Origin: Ancylobacter sp. IITR112
GTDB lineage: Bacteria > Pseudomonadota > Alphaproteobacteria > Rhizobiales > Xanthobacteraceae
Direction: 5' to 3'
DNA length: 64,000 nt
NCBI RefSeq assembly: GCF_041415945.1
Contig: NZ_JBGCUS010000001.1
Location: 62,001-126,000, forward strand
Part shown: piece after piece, positions 52,804 through 62,979 of the stretch
Layout: each line of letters begins with the position of its first letter
Numbering within the stretch: the stretch's first letter is position 1
Made by a program: the position numbers and the translations under genes
The notes under the pieces: model-generated
What the model was told of the DNA's origin: nothing
Databases searched by the model: none
What the model saw: only the letters and a program-made list of their open reading frames with translations

Positions 52804-54474
52804 CTATTCCGTCAAGCGGGAGTGACGCTCCGGCAGTTTGGTGACGAACCAGGGGAACCGCTCCAGCGCCGCCGCCATGGCCTTGATCGTCACGCCGCCA
52901 TAGGTCTCGCCTTCCGTGCGGGGTGCGTGGCCCTGTATGGCGTCCAGCGTCCGCTGCTCAATGCCGGCATCGCCACCCAGCGCCTTGAAGGTGTGGCGCC
53001 AGCCGTGATTGGGCTGGACGTTCGGGTCTGTCACGACCTTGCGCACTTCCTCGGTGATGATCTTTTTGGCGTAGCGCCACGAAGCTCGCTCGGTGCCGGA
53101 CCACATGAACAGGAAGCCGGCCGGCGCCGACTGGACGAACTCCACGAAACCAAGCTCCACGAGGTGCGGATGCAGCGGGACGGTTCGCATTTGACCGCCC
53201 TTCACCGTGACGGCCTCAGGCGTGATGGAGATCACCCATTGCCCAGCTTCCTGCCGGACATCCTGCTTGCGTAGCTGGACCATCTCCCCGACCCGCGCCC
53301 CGGTATAGGCACAGAGCCACGGAACCCACCGCCGGAGGGCGAACCGCTGCGCCGGCTCCCCGTCTTCCCTTTTGGCGTTGAGGGCGGGAGAGAGGATCGC
53401 GCTCGCCTCCTCCTCCGTGAACCACGGTTGCCTGACTTTCTGCTTCCGCGCCGACTTCATGGACACCTTCTCGGCGGGGTTGCTGGCGAGCTTCAAATTG
53501 ACGACGGCCCACCCGAACACGCTCTTGAGACCCGCGAGGTAGCTGTCTTTGATGGTCTTGGCGCTCAGCGGCTTGCCCGTGGCCGGGCTCGGCGTGGACA
53601 CCATGTGATCTTTGAACCGCACGATATCCTCGGCGGTCACCTTCGCGGCGTCATCATGCCCGAGGAAGGCGATAAGGCGCTCCAGAGCGGTGCTGTAGCC
53701 GTCCTTGGTGCTTACCGACCGGCCGGCGCGTTCCGCCTCCCGCCACCACTCCGCAAAGAGGCCACGCATGGACACGGCCGGCGCCGCTTTCGGGGGCTTG
53801 GAGGGCTTGGGGGGAGGGGCGGGCGGTTGCCATTCGGGGAAGCGCTTGGCCTTCGGGTCTTCGCTGTAGTCGCCTTCCGCCATCCGGGCGCTGGCCTCCA
53901 GCCCGTCCGCAAGCGCCTTGATGAACTCGCCAAGAAGCAGGCGGCGAGACGGTTCATCGACGGAGGGAATGCCGTTGCGCAGCAAGATGCGATTCACCAG
54001 CGGGCCAACTTCGCGCTCCCGGTCCTCGGGCGCTGCCGCAAGGAGCTTTTCGGCGGCACGGCGACGGCCGGCGGCTTGCTCCTCCGGGTCTATGCCGTGC
54101 TCACGCACGAGGGTGCCATCGGCCTCGGCTTGGATCGTGATGGATTTGGAGGTCTCCAACTCCTCCGCCCACGCGCGGTAGACTTCGCCGGACAACGCGA
54201 CGCTCTGCTTATGCGAGAGCGTGGCGGGCACCGCCGCTCGCAGGCCCGCATAGATGCCCTCCAGATGGGCGATAATGGTCGCCTGCCGGCGTTTCGCCTC
54301 GCTGGGGTCGAATGTGCGTAGGGAGACCCGAATGGCCTGTGCGCTCCCCGATATGGAGACGGGCACGAAGTCAGCGCCTAGCGGCACCTCCAGCGTCACG
54401 CCGACCAGTCGCGGCCGAACGTCCGCCGGGATTCGCTGGACGAATTGGTGATTGGAAGAATTTTTGCGCTTCAT
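52804..54474 (-). CDS. int: Tyrosine-type site-specific integrase of the island
   Basis: Integrase of 556 residues from ATG 54474 (54498 is an alternative). The N-terminal arm-binding/SAM-like part includes RRSVSTKDGYSTALERLIAF-type core sequence near residue 260. The catalytic domain shows the first Arg in YTGARVGEMVQL, His-x-x-Arg in HGWRHTFKALGG (about 490) and the nucleophile Tyr in EGETYGGVT (about 515). The gene lies 110 bp from tRNA-Leu(CAG), whose 3' 18 bp are repeated at the far end of the island, so it is the enzyme that inserted it. Confidence 0.95.
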   Translation of the reverse strand: MKRKNSSNHQFVQRIPADVRPRLVGVTLEVPLGADFVPVSISGSAQAIRVSLRTFDPSEAKRRQATIIAHLEGIYAGLRAAVPATLSHKQSVALSGEVYRAWAEELETSKSITIQAEADGTLVREHGIDPEEQAAGRRRAAEKLLAAAPEDREREVGPLVNRILLRNGIPSVDEPSRRLLLGEFIKALADGLEASARMAEGDYSEDPKAKRFPEWQPPAPPPKPSKPPKAAPAVSMRGLFAEWWREAERAGRSVSTKDGYSTALERLIAFLGHDDAAKVTAEDIVRFKDHMVSTPSPATGKPLSAKTIKDSYLAGLKSVFGWAVVNLKLASNPAEKVSMKSARKQKVRQPWFTEEEASAILSPALNAKREDGEPAQRFALRRWVPWLCAYTGARVGEMVQLRKQDVRQEAGQWVISITPEAVTVKGGQMRTVPLHPHLVELGFVEFVQSAPAGFLFMWSGTERASWRYAKKIITEEVRKVVTDPNVQPNHGWRHTFKALGGDAGIEQRTLDAIQGHAPRTEGETYGGVTIKAMAAALERFPWFVTKLPERHSRLTE

Positions 54475-54542
54475 CGGCGCCACAAGCCAAAGACCCATCG
54501 TTGCACACCGTTGTTACACAGTGCGACACCGACAGGACCTTG

Positions 54543-54582
54543 AAAAGGCTTGACCTTTTGATACCGCAAAATTCTGCGGTAT
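54543..54582 (-). terminator. Tandem hairpins beyond the tRNA-Leu 3' end
   Basis: Two inverted repeats lie between the integrase start and attR: ATACCGCA/TGCGGTAT (54561-54582) and AAAAGG/CCTTTT (54543-54559). On the minus strand they follow the tRNA directly, so they may replace the tRNA terminator moved away by the island. They could also be integrase or excisionase arm sites. Confidence 0.5.
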
Positions 54583-54584
54583 GC

Positions 54585-54602
54585 TGGTGCCCAGGAGAGG
54601 AC
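54585..54602. other. attR, right direct repeat of genomic island
   Basis: The 18 bp tggtgcccaggagaggac, identical to 45532-45549. It encodes the last 18 nt (including CCA) of tRNA-Leu on the minus strand, so insertion keeps the tRNA intact. Confidence 0.88.
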
Positions 54603-54669
54603 TCGAACCTCCACGGTGTTACCCACTGGTACCTGAAACCAGCGCGTCTACCAATTCCGCCACCTGGGC
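54585..54669 (-). tRNA. tRNA-Leu (anticodon CAG)
   Basis: An 85-nt class II tRNA with encoded CCA. Acceptor GCCCAGG pairs with CCTGGGC; the anticodon stem CTGGT/ACCAG encloses TTCAGGT with anticodon CAG; a long variable arm (GGGTAACACC region) and a T arm with GTTCGAGTC follow. Decodes CUG leucine codons. Its 3' end is the island attachment site. Confidence 0.94.
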
Positions 54670-55033
54670 ATGTGCCTTGCGGCACGGCGGCGAGAGATAG
54701 TCGGGTGGGCTCCCTCTTGTCAACGCACCTTTCGCGCAAGACGGCATCAAGCGGTGGAAATCTCGCCGGGGTGATTGTCGGGCGCGCAGCCGCGCCGCCC
54801 GCCATCGGCTTCCGGCCTGCCGCTGCAGCCTCCGCGTCCGGTGCCGCCGGCGCCGCGTCGCTGCCGAAGGGCGCGCACAGACCGCCGGGACGAGCTGGTC
54901 CTGTGGCCCGCCTTGACGTGCCGGTGCCGTATGCGCGCAAAAGCCCGGCCGGTCGGCGCGCACGGGTGCTGGACGCTGCCGCAGCGGCGCGCTAATCGTC
55001 GTGGCATGCCAATGCCGGGCCGGGAGACGTGAC
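54670..55033. other. Intergenic region without a supported gene
   Basis: About 360 bp of GC-rich DNA between tRNA-Leu and the divergent NDUFA9-like gene. It should contain both promoters. Open frames inside (for example 54775-55032 plus) are low-complexity Arg/Pro-rich and are not called. Confidence 0.5.
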
Positions 55034-56056
55034 ATGGTCGACACCACGAAGGAACTGCCTCTGGAGAGCGAGGCCGAGCTGGCCCGGCGCCCGGCGCCCA
55101 TGGAGCGGCTTGTCACGATCTATGGCGGCTCCGGCTTCATCGGCCGCCATGTCGTGCGCGCGCTGGCGCGGCTCGGCTGGCGGGTGCGCGTCGCGGTGCG
55201 CCGGCCGGATCTTGCCGGCCATCTGCAGCCGCTCGGCGCGGTTGGGCAGATTGTCCCCGTCCAGGCCAATCTGCGCTACCCCGCCTCGGTGCTGCGCGCG
55301 GCGGAAGGGGCGGAGGTGGTGATCAACCTCGTCGGCGTGCTGCATGAGAGCGGTCGCCAGAGCTTCGAGGCGGTGCACAGCTTCGGCGCGCGGCAAGTGG
55401 CGCTGGCGGCGCGCGAGGTCGGCGCGCGGCTGGTCCACATGTCCGCCATCGGCGCCTCGGGTGACTCGGAGGCGCTCTATGCCCGCAGCAAGGCGGCGGG
55501 CGAGGCGGCAGCGCTGGAGGTGGTGCCGGGCGCGGTGGTGATGCGCCCCTCCATCGTGTTCGGGCCGGAGGACGATTTCTTCAACCGCTTCGCCGCCATG
55601 GCGCGGCTTTCCCCGGCTCTGCCGCTGATCGGTGGCGGCGGCACCCGTTTCCAGCCGGTCTTTGTCGGCGATGTCGCCGAAGCCTTCGCCCGCGCGGTGG
55701 ACGAGAAGGCGCGGCCGGGCACGGTGTATGAGCTCGGCGGTCCGGAAGTCATGACCTTCAAGCAGTTGATGGAGCTGCTGCTGGCCGAGATCGACCGCAA
55801 GCGCCTGCTGCTGCCGATGCCGGCCGGGCTTGCCGCCTTCAACGCCCGCTTCCTTGAACTGTTGCCGAACCCGCTGCTCACCCGCGACCAGGTCCGTCTC
55901 CTGGGCTACGACAATGTGGTCTCCGAAGCCGCCAAGGCGGAAGGGCGAACCCTGGAAGGGCTCGGCATCACGCCGACCGCGCTCGGCGCCATCCTGCCCG
56001 GCTATCTCTGGCGCTACCGCAAGGCCGGCCAGTTCTCGCGGCCGGAAGCTGCCTGA
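55034..56056 (+). CDS. Complex I NDUFA9-like NAD(P)-binding protein
   Basis: An atypical short-chain dehydrogenase/epimerase of 340 residues from ATG 55034 (GGGAG upstream). The nucleotide loop is TIYGGSGFIGRHVVRALARL; VVINLVGVLHESGRQSFEAV and SAIGASGDSEALYARSKAAG follow, with Tyr-x3-Lys replaced by the YARSK form. This pattern is that of the NDUFA9 accessory subunit of respiratory complex I and its alphaproteobacterial homologues, which bind NADPH and may help complex I assembly or quinone handling. In many Hyphomicrobiales it sits next to uppP, as here. Confidence 0.88.
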   Translation: MVDTTKELPLESEAELARRPAPMERLVTIYGGSGFIGRHVVRALARLGWRVRVAVRRPDLAGHLQPLGAVGQIVPVQANLRYPASVLRAAEGAEVVINLVGVLHESGRQSFEAVHSFGARQVALAAREVGARLVHMSAIGASGDSEALYARSKAAGEAAALEVVPGAVVMRPSIVFGPEDDFFNRFAAMARLSPALPLIGGGGTRFQPVFVGDVAEAFARAVDEKARPGTVYELGGPEVMTFKQLMELLLAEIDRKRLLLPMPAGLAAFNARFLELLPNPLLTRDQVRLLGYDNVVSEAAKAEGRTLEGLGITPTALGAILPGYLWRYRKAGQFSRPEAA

Positions 56057-56078
56057 GCGCACGCGCCTTCACACAGAA

Positions 56079-56112
56079 CAGCCGCCGGCGTGGTCGCGCC
56101 GGCGGCTTTTTT
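56079..56112. terminator. Rho-independent terminator
   Basis: Strong GC-rich stem GCCGCCGGCG/CGCCGGCGGC followed by TTTTTT, about 25 bp after the NDUFA9-like stop and just before the convergent uppP stop. Confidence 0.88.
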
Positions 56113-56124
56113 GTGCCCTGCGCC

Positions 56125-56931
56125 TCAGCCCACCAGCGCCAGCGCCACCAGACCGACGCCACCGACGCCGATGCGCCACCAGCCGAAGGGCGCGAAGCCG
56201 TGGCGGGAGACGAAGGCGATGAGCCCGCGCACAACGGCGAGCGCGGCGATGAAGGCGGCGACGAAGCCCACCAGGATGATGGTCATGTCGTCTGCGTTCA
56301 GCGCGTCGCGATTCTTGTAGAGGTCATAGGCAAAGGCGCCGGTCATGGTCGGCAGCGCGAGGAAGAAGGAGAATTCCGCCGCCGCCGGCTTGCTGGCGCC
56401 GAGCAGCAGCCCGCCGACAATGGTGGAGCCGGAGCGCGACACGCCGGGGATCATGGCGAGGCACTGGATGAAGCCGATCTTCAGCGCCAGAAGCGGCGGA
56501 AAGGCCATGGCGTCGGTGTGAACGGGCCGCATCTTCAGCGTGTCGACCCAGAGCAGCACAATGCCGCCGAGGATCAGCATGATGCAGATCAGAGCCGGGG
56601 TTTCGAACAGCACGCTTTTGATGAAGCCATGGGCGAGGGCACCGATCACTGCCGCAGGCAGGAAGGCGATGAGGATGCCAATGACGAAATTGCGCGAGCG
56701 CGGGCTCGTCGGCAGGGTGATCAGCACATCGAGGAAGCGGCGGAAATAGACCACGAGCAGCGCGAGGATGGCGCCGAGCTGGATGACGACTTCAAACACT
56801 TTTCCCTCGCTTTCGAAGCCGAGGAAATGCCCTGCCAGCAGGATGTGGCCGGTGGAGGAGACGGGCAGGAACTCGGTAAAGCCTTCCAGAAGGCCGAGAA
56901 GGAAGGCTTCGAGCAGAGTGCCGAACGACAT
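56125..56931 (-). CDS. uppP: Undecaprenyl-diphosphatase
   Basis: Membrane enzyme that removes a phosphate from undecaprenyl pyrophosphate so the lipid carrier can be reused in peptidoglycan synthesis; extra copies give bacitracin resistance. The 268-residue product starts [20 protein letters not shown] at ATG 56931 (the frame opens at 57138). The first active-site motif is [20 protein letters not shown] and the second is [18 protein letters not shown]; about eight membrane helices are visible. Length and motifs are typical of BacA/UppP. Confidence 0.96.
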   Translation of the reverse strand: MSFGTLLEAFLLGLLEGFTEFLPVSSTGHILLAGHFLGFESEGKVFEVVIQLGAILALLVVYFRRFLDVLITLPTSPRSRNFVIGILIAFLPAAVIGALAHGFIKSVLFETPALICIMLILGGIVLLWVDTLKMRPVHTDAMAFPPLLALKIGFIQCLAMIPGVSRSGSTIVGGLLLGASKPAAAEFSFFLALPTMTGAFAYDLYKNRDALNADDMTIILVGFVAAFIAALAVVRGLIAFVSRHGFAPFGWWRIGVGGVGLVALALVG

Positions 56932-57200
56932 GGGGCTGATCCGTAGGGAGAGGGGCGCGAGACAGGCAATGCGCGGGCGGTGGCGCGGGCGGTGGGCGGC
57001 GCCGGGGCGGCGCGGGCGCATCCTGTCCGCTTCGCGTCGCCTTCGCAACGTGACGCAGTGGAAGCCCCGGGCAAGGCTGTGCAAATATACTGGGCGTGGC
57101 GTGCGCGCCGGGCTGGGGCAGACATGAAACCGCCTCAACTGGCACGTCCCCTTGGCATTGGTCGGCGTTGCCCGGAAATGGCGGCGTTTGGGAGTTTTCC

Positions 57201-58325
57201 ATGAAGAGATTGGTTGCGGGCGCCCTGCTGTGGCTGGCGCTTGCCGGTGCCGCGGTCGCGCAGGACCGCGGATTTGTGACGACGAATGTCAATTTGCGGG
57301 CGGGGCCCGGTGTCGATTACCCCGTCGTGGTGGTGCTCGCCGAAGGCGCGCCGCTGGCCATTTTCGGCTGCCTTGCCGATTATAGCTGGTGCGATGTCGG
57401 TATTGACGACATGCGCGGCTGGGTCGCGGCGCAGTATATCGAGACCGTGTATCGCGGCCAGCGGGTCGAGTTCTACGACTACGCCCCGACCATCGGCGTG
57501 CCGATCATCGCCTTCAGCTTCAACGATTATTGGGGCCGCTATTATCGCGGCCGACCCTGGTACTCGACCTATGATCGCTGGGGGCCGCCTTACCGGCCGG
57601 GGCCGTATCCCGGCCCGGGCTGGGGTCCGCCGCCGCCGGGTGGCTGGGGTCCTCCGCCTCCCGGTGGCTGGGGCCCGCGTCCGCCGAATTGGGGCCCGGG
57701 CCATCCGGGCTGGGGCGGTCCCGGCAAGCCGGGTGGTCCGGGCTGGGGCGGGCCGGGTAAACCGGGTGGCCCCGGTGGACCTGGCGGTCCCGGCAACCCC
57801 GGCGGTCCGGGCTGGGGCGGACCGGGCAAACCGGGTGGCCCCGGTGGACCTGGCGGTCCCGGCAACCCCGGCGGTCCGGGCTGGGGCGGGCCGGGTAAAC
57901 CGGGTGGCCCCGGTGGACCTGGCGGGCCCGGCAAGCCGGGTGGTCCGGGCTGGGGCGGGCCGGGCAAACCGGGTGGCCCCGGGGGCCCTGGCGGTCCCGG
58001 CAACCCCGGCGGTCCGGGCTGGGGCGGGCCGGGCAAACCGGGTGGCCCCGGTGGACCTGGCGGTCCCGGCAACCCGGGCAATCCCGGCAAGCCGGGTGGT
58101 CCCGGCTGGGGTGGACCGGGCAAGCCCGGCGGCGGCCCCGGCGGGCCTGGCTGGGGCGGGCCCGGCAAGCCGGGTGGTCCCAGTGCCGGCCGCCCGCCGC
58201 AGGGTGGCCCGCAGCAGGGTGGCCGTCCGCCGCAAGGCGGATCGCAGCAGGGCGGACGCCCCGGGCAGGGGCAAGGGCAGGGGAAGGGCAACTGCCCGCC
58301 GGGCGCTCCCGGCTGCGGCAACTGA
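57201..58325 (+). CDS. Exported SH3 protein with collagen-like Gly-Pro repeat tail
   Basis: A 374-residue protein from ATG 57201. Signal peptide ([18 protein letters not shown]), then one bacterial SH3 domain ([35 protein letters not shown]) of the kind seen in alphaproteobacterial YgiM-like proteins, a linker rich in Tyr/Trp ([20 protein letters not shown]), and from about residue 130 a very long Gly-Pro-rich tail with ~23-residue repeats ([20 protein letters not shown]). The tail resembles collagen-like surface proteins, with many G-x-P and GPG triplets, and ends [11 protein letters not shown] with two cysteines. Confidence 0.85.
   Translation: MKRLVAGALLWLALAGAAVAQDRGFVTTNVNLRAGPGVDYPVVVVLAEGAPLAIFGCLADYSWCDVGIDDMRGWVAAQYIETVYRGQRVEFYDYAPTIGVPIIAFSFNDYWGRYYRGRPWYSTYDRWGPPYRPGPYPGPGWGPPPPGGWGPPPPGGWGPRPPNWGPGHPGWGGPGKPGGPGWGGPGKPGGPGGPGGPGNPGGPGWGGPGKPGGPGGPGGPGNPGGPGWGGPGKPGGPGGPGGPGKPGGPGWGGPGKPGGPGGPGGPGNPGGPGWGGPGKPGGPGGPGGPGNPGNPGKPGGPGWGGPGKPGGGPGGPGWGGPGKPGGPSAGRPPQGGPQQGGRPPQGGSQQGGRPGQGQGQGKGNCPPGAPGCGN
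57700..58170 (+). repeat. ~69-bp tandem repeat coding Gly-Pro tail
   Basis: About five copies of a ~69-bp unit (each coding roughly 23 residues of [19 protein letters not shown] plus PGWGG), with shorter partial copies at both ends. Copy number is likely to vary between strains. Confidence 0.85.
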
Positions 58326-58537
58326 CCTCACGGCGTGCCCGGCGGTATCCACATCGCCGGGCGCTGCCGCCTGATCAGCCTGTCACCCGCTTGAAATAAT
58401 GCCGCCGCTCCTGTAGAGGGTGCGGCCTTCAAGAACCGCCCGGCTACAAGGGCTGCCGTGGCGGTTCGAACGCTCACACTAGATTGGGCCGGGACATCCC
58501 CTCGCGGGAGCGCCGCCGGCCGTGGAGATCGAGCCAA

Positions 58538-58738
58538 ATGCCCAAGATGAAGACCAAGTCCGGAGCGAAGAAGCGCTTCAAGCTCTCCGGCACCGGCAAG
58601 GTGATCATGGCCCAGGCCAATAAGCGCCACGGCATGATCAAGCGCACCAACAAGCAGATCCGCGACCAGCGCGGCACCACGGTCATGTCCGAGCGTGATG
58701 CCTTCAACGTTCGCAAGTATTTTCTGCCCAACGGCTGA
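58538..58738 (+). CDS. rpmI: 50S ribosomal protein L35
   Basis: A 66-residue basic protein beginning [20 protein letters not shown], with the full L35 signature. Part of the large ribosomal subunit. It is followed by rplT after 31 bp; infC, which often precedes this pair, is absent here and must be elsewhere. Confidence 0.97.
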   Translation: MPKMKTKSGAKKRFKLSGTGKVIMAQANKRHGMIKRTNKQIRDQRGTTVMSERDAFNVRKYFLPNG

Positions 58739-58769
58739 CGCCCCCTAGCCAGTCCCAGGAGATTTCCCC

Positions 58770-59138
58770 ATGGCACGTGTCAAACGCGGCGTCACTTCCC
58801 ACGCCAAGCACAAGAAGGTGCTGAAGGCGGCGAAGGGCTATTTCGGCCGCCGCAAGAATACCATCCGCGTCGCGAAGCAGGCCGTCGAGAAGGCGCAGCA
58901 ATACGCCTATCGCGACCGCAAGGTGAAGAAGCGCAATTTCCGCGCGCTCTGGATCCAGCGCATCAACGCCGCGACCCGCGAACTCGGCTTCACCTATGGC
59001 CGATTTATCGACGGTCTCGGCAAGGCCGGGATCGAGGTCGACCGCAAGGTGCTCTCGGATATCGCCATCCACGAGCCCGCCGCCTTCGCGGCGCTGGTCG
59101 AGCAGGCCAAGGCCGCGCTGGAAAAGCCGGCCGCCTGA
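58770..59138 (+). CDS. rplT: 50S ribosomal protein L20
   Basis: A 122-residue protein beginning [20 protein letters not shown] and containing [20 protein letters not shown] and [21 protein letters not shown]20 binds 23S rRNA early in assembly and in many bacteria represses its own operon through the leader mRNA. A terminator follows at 59169-59198. Confidence 0.97.
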   Translation: MARVKRGVTSHAKHKKVLKAAKGYFGRRKNTIRVAKQAVEKAQQYAYRDRKVKKRNFRALWIQRINAATRELGFTYGRFIDGLGKAGIEVDRKVLSDIAIHEPAAFAALVEQAKAALEKPAA

Positions 59139-59168
59139 CCTTCCCGACATGCCGGGACCGAAAACGGG

Positions 59169-59198
59169 AAAGCCCCGCGCGCAAGCGTTGGGGCTTTT
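59169..59198 (+). terminator. Rho-independent terminator after rplT
   Basis: Stem AAAGCCCC/GGGGCTTTT around a GCGCGCAAGCGTT loop with a T-run on the 3' side. It separates rpmI-rplT from pheS-pheT. Confidence 0.82.
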
Positions 59199-59359
59199 CG
59201 CGTTCGTGGCTTTCGCGCGGGGCACCTGGCGTCGGCTTTGCGCGCGGCGCGCGGCTCGCCTATAAGCCGCCGCAGCCAACGCCGAACACCGTCATGGCCG
59301 GGCGAGGCCCGGGGATGCCGACCGCCATGTTACCTCTGTCCAGCCGAGAAGAGACGATC

Positions 59360-60460
59360 ATGCCCGTTGCCGCCCTTCCCGATCTCGACGCGCTGGAGCG
59401 CGAACTGACCGCCGGCATTGCGGGCGCGGGCGACGAGCCGGCGCTGGAAGCGATCCGAGTCGCCGCGCTGGGCAAGAAGGGCTCGGTGTCCGAACTGCTC
59501 AAGAGCCTTGGCGGCATGAGCCCGGAGGAGCGCAAGAGCGCTGGTCCGGCCATTAACGGCCTGCGCGACCGGCTCAACGAGGCGCTCGCCGCCCGCCGCG
59601 CCGAACTCAGGGCCGCCGCGCTGGCGAAGCGGCTGGAGACCGAGCGCGTCGACGTGACGCTGCCCGTGCGCGAGGCCCCGGCGGAGCAGGGCCGGCTGCA
59701 CCCGATCAGCCAGGTCATCGACGAACTCACCGCCATCTTCGCCGATATGGGTTTCGCGGTGGCCGAAGGCCCGGATATCGAGGACGACTTCCACAACTTC
59801 ACCGCGCTGAACTTCCCCGAGGGGCACCCGGCGCGGGAGATGCACGACACCTTCTACCTGCCGACAAAGGAAGACGGTTCGCGCCTGGTGCTGCGCACCC
59901 ACACCTCGCCGGTGCAGGTGCGCACCATGCTGTCGAAGAAACCGCCGATCCGCGTCATCTGCCCGGGCCGTACCTATCGCTCCGACAGCGACCAGACCCA
60001 CACACCGATGTTCCATCAGGTGGAAGGGCTGGTCATCGACAAGGGCTCGAATCTCGGCCACCTCAAATGGATCCTCGAAGAATTCTGCAAGGCGTTCTTT
60101 GAGGTGGACAATGTGAAGATGCGGTTCCGCCCCTCCTTCTTCCCCTTCACCGAGCCCTCCATGGAAGTGGACATCCAGTGCGACCGCTCGCGCCCGGGCG
60201 AAATCCGCTTCGGCGAGGGCGCGGACTGGCTGGAAATTCTCGGCTGCGGCATGGTGCACCCGAATGTGCTGCGCAATTGCGGGCTGGACCCGGACGAGTA
60301 TCAGGGCTTCGCCTGGGGCATGGGCATCGACCGCATCGCCATGCTGAAATACGGCATGCCGGATCTGCGCGCCTTCTTCGAGGCGGATGTCCGCTGGCTC
60401 GCCCATTATGGCTTCCGCCCGCTCGACTTCCCGACGCTGGCGGGCGGGCTTTCCGCCTGA
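59360..60460 (+). CDS. pheS: Phenylalanyl-tRNA synthetase alpha subunit
   Basis: Catalytic subunit of PheRS, 366 residues from ATG 59360 (the frame opens at 59294). The N-terminal coiled coil is followed by class II motifs: motif 1 around [20 protein letters not shown], motif 2 in [13 protein letters not shown] and [10 protein letters not shown], and motif 3 in [14 protein letters not shown]. Works as an alpha2-beta2 tetramer with PheT, which is encoded 86 bp downstream. A REP-like hairpin lies in that gap. Confidence 0.97.
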   Translation: MPVAALPDLDALERELTAGIAGAGDEPALEAIRVAALGKKGSVSELLKSLGGMSPEERKSAGPAINGLRDRLNEALAARRAELRAAALAKRLETERVDVTLPVREAPAEQGRLHPISQVIDELTAIFADMGFAVAEGPDIEDDFHNFTALNFPEGHPAREMHDTFYLPTKEDGSRLVLRTHTSPVQVRTMLSKKPPIRVICPGRTYRSDSDQTHTPMFHQVEGLVIDKGSNLGHLKWILEEFCKAFFEVDNVKMRFRPSFFPFTEPSMEVDIQCDRSRPGEIRFGEGADWLEILGCGMVHPNVLRNCGLDPDEYQGFAWGMGIDRIAMLKYGMPDLRAFFEADVRWLAHYGFRPLDFPTLAGGLSA

Positions 60461-60507
60461 TCCGTCGTCCCGCTCGAAAAACGTCCAACGATCCCGGCTC
60501 TGGACTT

Positions 60508-60527
60508 CGCTCCGGCCGGGATGACGC
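60508..60527. repeat. REP-like element between pheS and pheT
   Basis: Short hairpin with arms ATCCCGGCT/GGCCGGGAT (about 60492-60527), a variant of the element at 36431-36465. Such palindromes are frequent between genes of alphaproteobacterial operons and may stabilise mRNA ends. Confidence 0.6.
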
Positions 60528-60546
60528 CTGACAAAGGGCTTGTCCG

Positions 60547-62952
60547 ATGAAATTCACCCTCTCCTGGCTGCGCGGGCATCTTTCCGGCGACTATGGGCTC
60601 GATGACGTCACCGGCGCGCTCAACCGCATCGGGCTGGAAGTGGAAGGCGTCGAGGACAAGGCGGCCAGGCTCAAGGGCTTTACCATCGCCTATGTCCTCT
60701 CCGCCGTTCAGCACCCCAATGCGGACAAGCTGCGCGTGTGCCTCGTCGACACCGGGAGCGGCGACCCGGTGCAGGTGGTGTGCGGCGCGCCCAATGCCCG
60801 CACCGGGATGAAGAGCGTGTTCTCCCCGCCCGGCACCTATATCCCCGGCAAGGACATCACTCTCGGCATCGGCTCCATTCGCGGCGTGGAGAGCCGGGGC
60901 ATGCTGTGCTCGGCCGCCGAATTGCAGCTCTCCGAGGACCATGACGGCATTATCGACCTGCCGGACGATGCGCCGGTGGGCGCCACCTATGTCGACTGGA
61001 TCGGCCTTGACGATCCGGTGATCGAGATCGCTGTTACCCCCAACCGCGCCGACGCCCTCGGCGTGCACGGCATCGCCCGCGACCTCGCCGCCGCCGGCCT
61101 CGGCCGGCTGGTAGAGGATGAGATCGCCCCGGTGCCAGGGGCCTTCCCGTGCCCGGTGTCCGTCACCATCGCGGAAGGCGCGCCGTGTCCGGCCTTCGCG
61201 CTGCGCCTTATTCGTGGCGTCAAGAACGGCCCGTCGCCGGACTGGCTGCAGGCCAAGCTGCGGGCCATTGGTCTCAGGCCGATCAATGCTTTGGTCGATG
61301 TGACCAATCTGCTCACCTTCGACCAGAACCGGCCCCTGCATGTGTTCGACGCTTCGAGAGTCCACGGCAATCTCGTCGTGCGCCGCGCGCAGGCGGGCGA
61401 GAGCCTGCTGGCGCTCGACGGCAAGACCTATGCGCTCGACGAAACCATGTGCGTCATCGCCGATGACAAGGGCGTGGAATCGCTCGCCGGCGTGATGGGC
61501 GGCGAGGAGTCGGGCTGCGACGCTGAAACCGTTGATGTTCTTGTCGAATCCGCGCTGTGGGAGCCGATCAACATCGCCCAGACCGGCCGCAAGCTGGGGC
61601 TGAACTCCGACGCCCGCTTCCGTTTCGAGCGCGGCATCGATCCCGCCTTCACCCTCCCCGGACTGGAGCTGGCGACCAAGCTCATCCTCGATCTGTGCGG
61701 CGGCGAGGCTTCCGACATCGTGCTGGCCGGCGCGATTCCCGACACCACGCGGGTGATCGACTTCCCGCTGGAGCTGACCGAAAGACTGACCGGTCTGGTC
61801 GCCAGTGAGACCGAACAGACCGACACGCTCAAGGCACTCGGCTTCGCCGTGGAGGGTGCCTCCGGCACGGTGCGCGTCACCCCGCCGAGCTGGCGCGGCG
61901 ATATGGAGGGCAAGGCGGATCTGGTCGAGGAGGTCATCCGCATCGTCGGCCTCGATCGCGTGCCCTCCCTGCCTTTCCCGCGCGACGAGACCGCGCGCAA
62001 GCCGGTGCTGACCACGCTGCAGCTCCGCACCCGCAAGGCCAAGCGTGCGCTCGCCGCGCGCGGGCTGGTGGAAGCCGTCACCTGGTCCTTCGTGCCCAAG
62101 CCGCAGGCGGAGCTGTTCGGCGGCGGACAGCCGGCGCTGGCGCTCGCCAACCCCATCGCCGCCGATCTCTCGGACATGCGTCCGAGCCTGCTGCCGGGGC
62201 TGGTGCGTTCCGCGCAGGCCAATGCCGATCGCGGCTTCGGCGATGTGGCGCTGTTCGAGGTCGGGCAGGTGTTCAAGGGCGACCGGCCGCAGGACCAGTT
62301 CATCGCGGCGACGGGTCTGCGCCGCGCTACCGCCAAGCCCTCCGGCGCCGGCCGGCATTGGGCCGGCAAGGCGGCCGCCGTCGACGCCTTCGACGCCAAG
62401 GCGGACGCGCTGGCGCTGCTCGCCGCCTGCGGCGCGCCGGTGGCGAATCTGCAGATTTCCACCGACGCCCCCGCCTGGTTCCACCCCGGCCGCTCCGGCA
62501 CGTTCCGGCTCGGTCCGAACGTGATCGGCCATTTCGGCGAACTGCACCCCTCGGTATTGGAGGCGCTGGATGCGGCGGGGCCGCTGGTGGCGTTCGAGGT
62601 GCTGCTGGAGCGCATCCCTGAGCCCAAGGCCAAGGCGACGCGGGTGAAGCCGCTGCTGGAACTGATCCCCTTCCAGCCGGTGGAGCGCGACTTCGCCTTC
62701 GTGGTGGCGCGCGGCGTCGCCGCCGGCGACATGGTGAAGGCCGCTTCCGGCGTCGACCGCAAGCTGATCACCGGCGTGAACGTGTTCGATCTCTATGAGG
62801 GGCCGGGCATCGACGCGGACAAGAAGTCGGTGGCGCTTTCCGTCACGCTTCAGCCGCGCGAGAAGACGCTGACCGACGCCGAGATCGAGGCGGTGGCGGC
62901 GAAGATCGTCGCCGAGGTGACGAAGAAGACCGGCGCGACGCTGCGCGGCTGA
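60547..62952 (+). CDS. pheT: Phenylalanyl-tRNA synthetase beta subunit
   Basis: Large subunit of PheRS, 801 residues, typical length. An N-terminal EMAP/OB-fold tRNA-binding domain ([20 protein letters not shown], then [20 protein letters not shown]) is followed by the B3/B4 editing domain (about residues 200-400), the B5 domain, and a C-terminal ferredoxin-like anticodon-binding domain ([20 protein letters not shown]). It edits mischarged Tyr-tRNA(Phe) and positions the tRNA. Confidence 0.97.
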   Translation: MKFTLSWLRGHLSGDYGLDDVTGALNRIGLEVEGVEDKAARLKGFTIAYVLSAVQHPNADKLRVCLVDTGSGDPVQVVCGAPNARTGMKSVFSPPGTYIPGKDITLGIGSIRGVESRGMLCSAAELQLSEDHDGIIDLPDDAPVGATYVDWIGLDDPVIEIAVTPNRADALGVHGIARDLAAAGLGRLVEDEIAPVPGAFPCPVSVTIAEGAPCPAFALRLIRGVKNGPSPDWLQAKLRAIGLRPINALVDVTNLLTFDQNRPLHVFDASRVHGNLVVRRAQAGESLLALDGKTYALDETMCVIADDKGVESLAGVMGGEESGCDAETVDVLVESALWEPINIAQTGRKLGLNSDARFRFERGIDPAFTLPGLELATKLILDLCGGEASDIVLAGAIPDTTRVIDFPLELTERLTGLVASETEQTDTLKALGFAVEGASGTVRVTPPSWRGDMEGKADLVEEVIRIVGLDRVPSLPFPRDETARKPVLTTLQLRTRKAKRALAARGLVEAVTWSFVPKPQAELFGGGQPALALANPIAADLSDMRPSLLPGLVRSAQANADRGFGDVALFEVGQVFKGDRPQDQFIAATGLRRATAKPSGAGRHWAGKAAAVDAFDAKADALALLAACGAPVANLQISTDAPAWFHPGRSGTFRLGPNVIGHFGELHPSVLEALDAAGPLVAFEVLLERIPEPKAKATRVKPLLELIPFQPVERDFAFVVARGVAAGDMVKAASGVDRKLITGVNVFDLYEGPGIDADKKSVALSVTLQPREKTLTDAEIEAVAAKIVAEVTKKTGATLRG

Positions 62953-62979
62953 TGCGACGACGGTCATCCCGGACGGCCG

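Larger units (their letters stand above)
45532..54602. mobile_element. Genomic island integrated at tRNA-Leu(CAG)
   Basis: An element of about 9.05 kb between an 18-bp attL (45532-45549) and attR (54585-54602, the tRNA 3' end). The tyrosine integrase gene is adjacent to the tRNA-side border, the usual arrangement. Cargo: a 60-residue protein, a Cys/His protein, a polymerase-like protein, an HNH endonuclease, a serine recombinase and a low-GC PD-(D/E)XK-like gene. I see no conjugation, capsid or packaging genes, so it is not self-transmissible on its own evidence; it could be a phage satellite or a passive integrative element. Confidence 0.87.
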
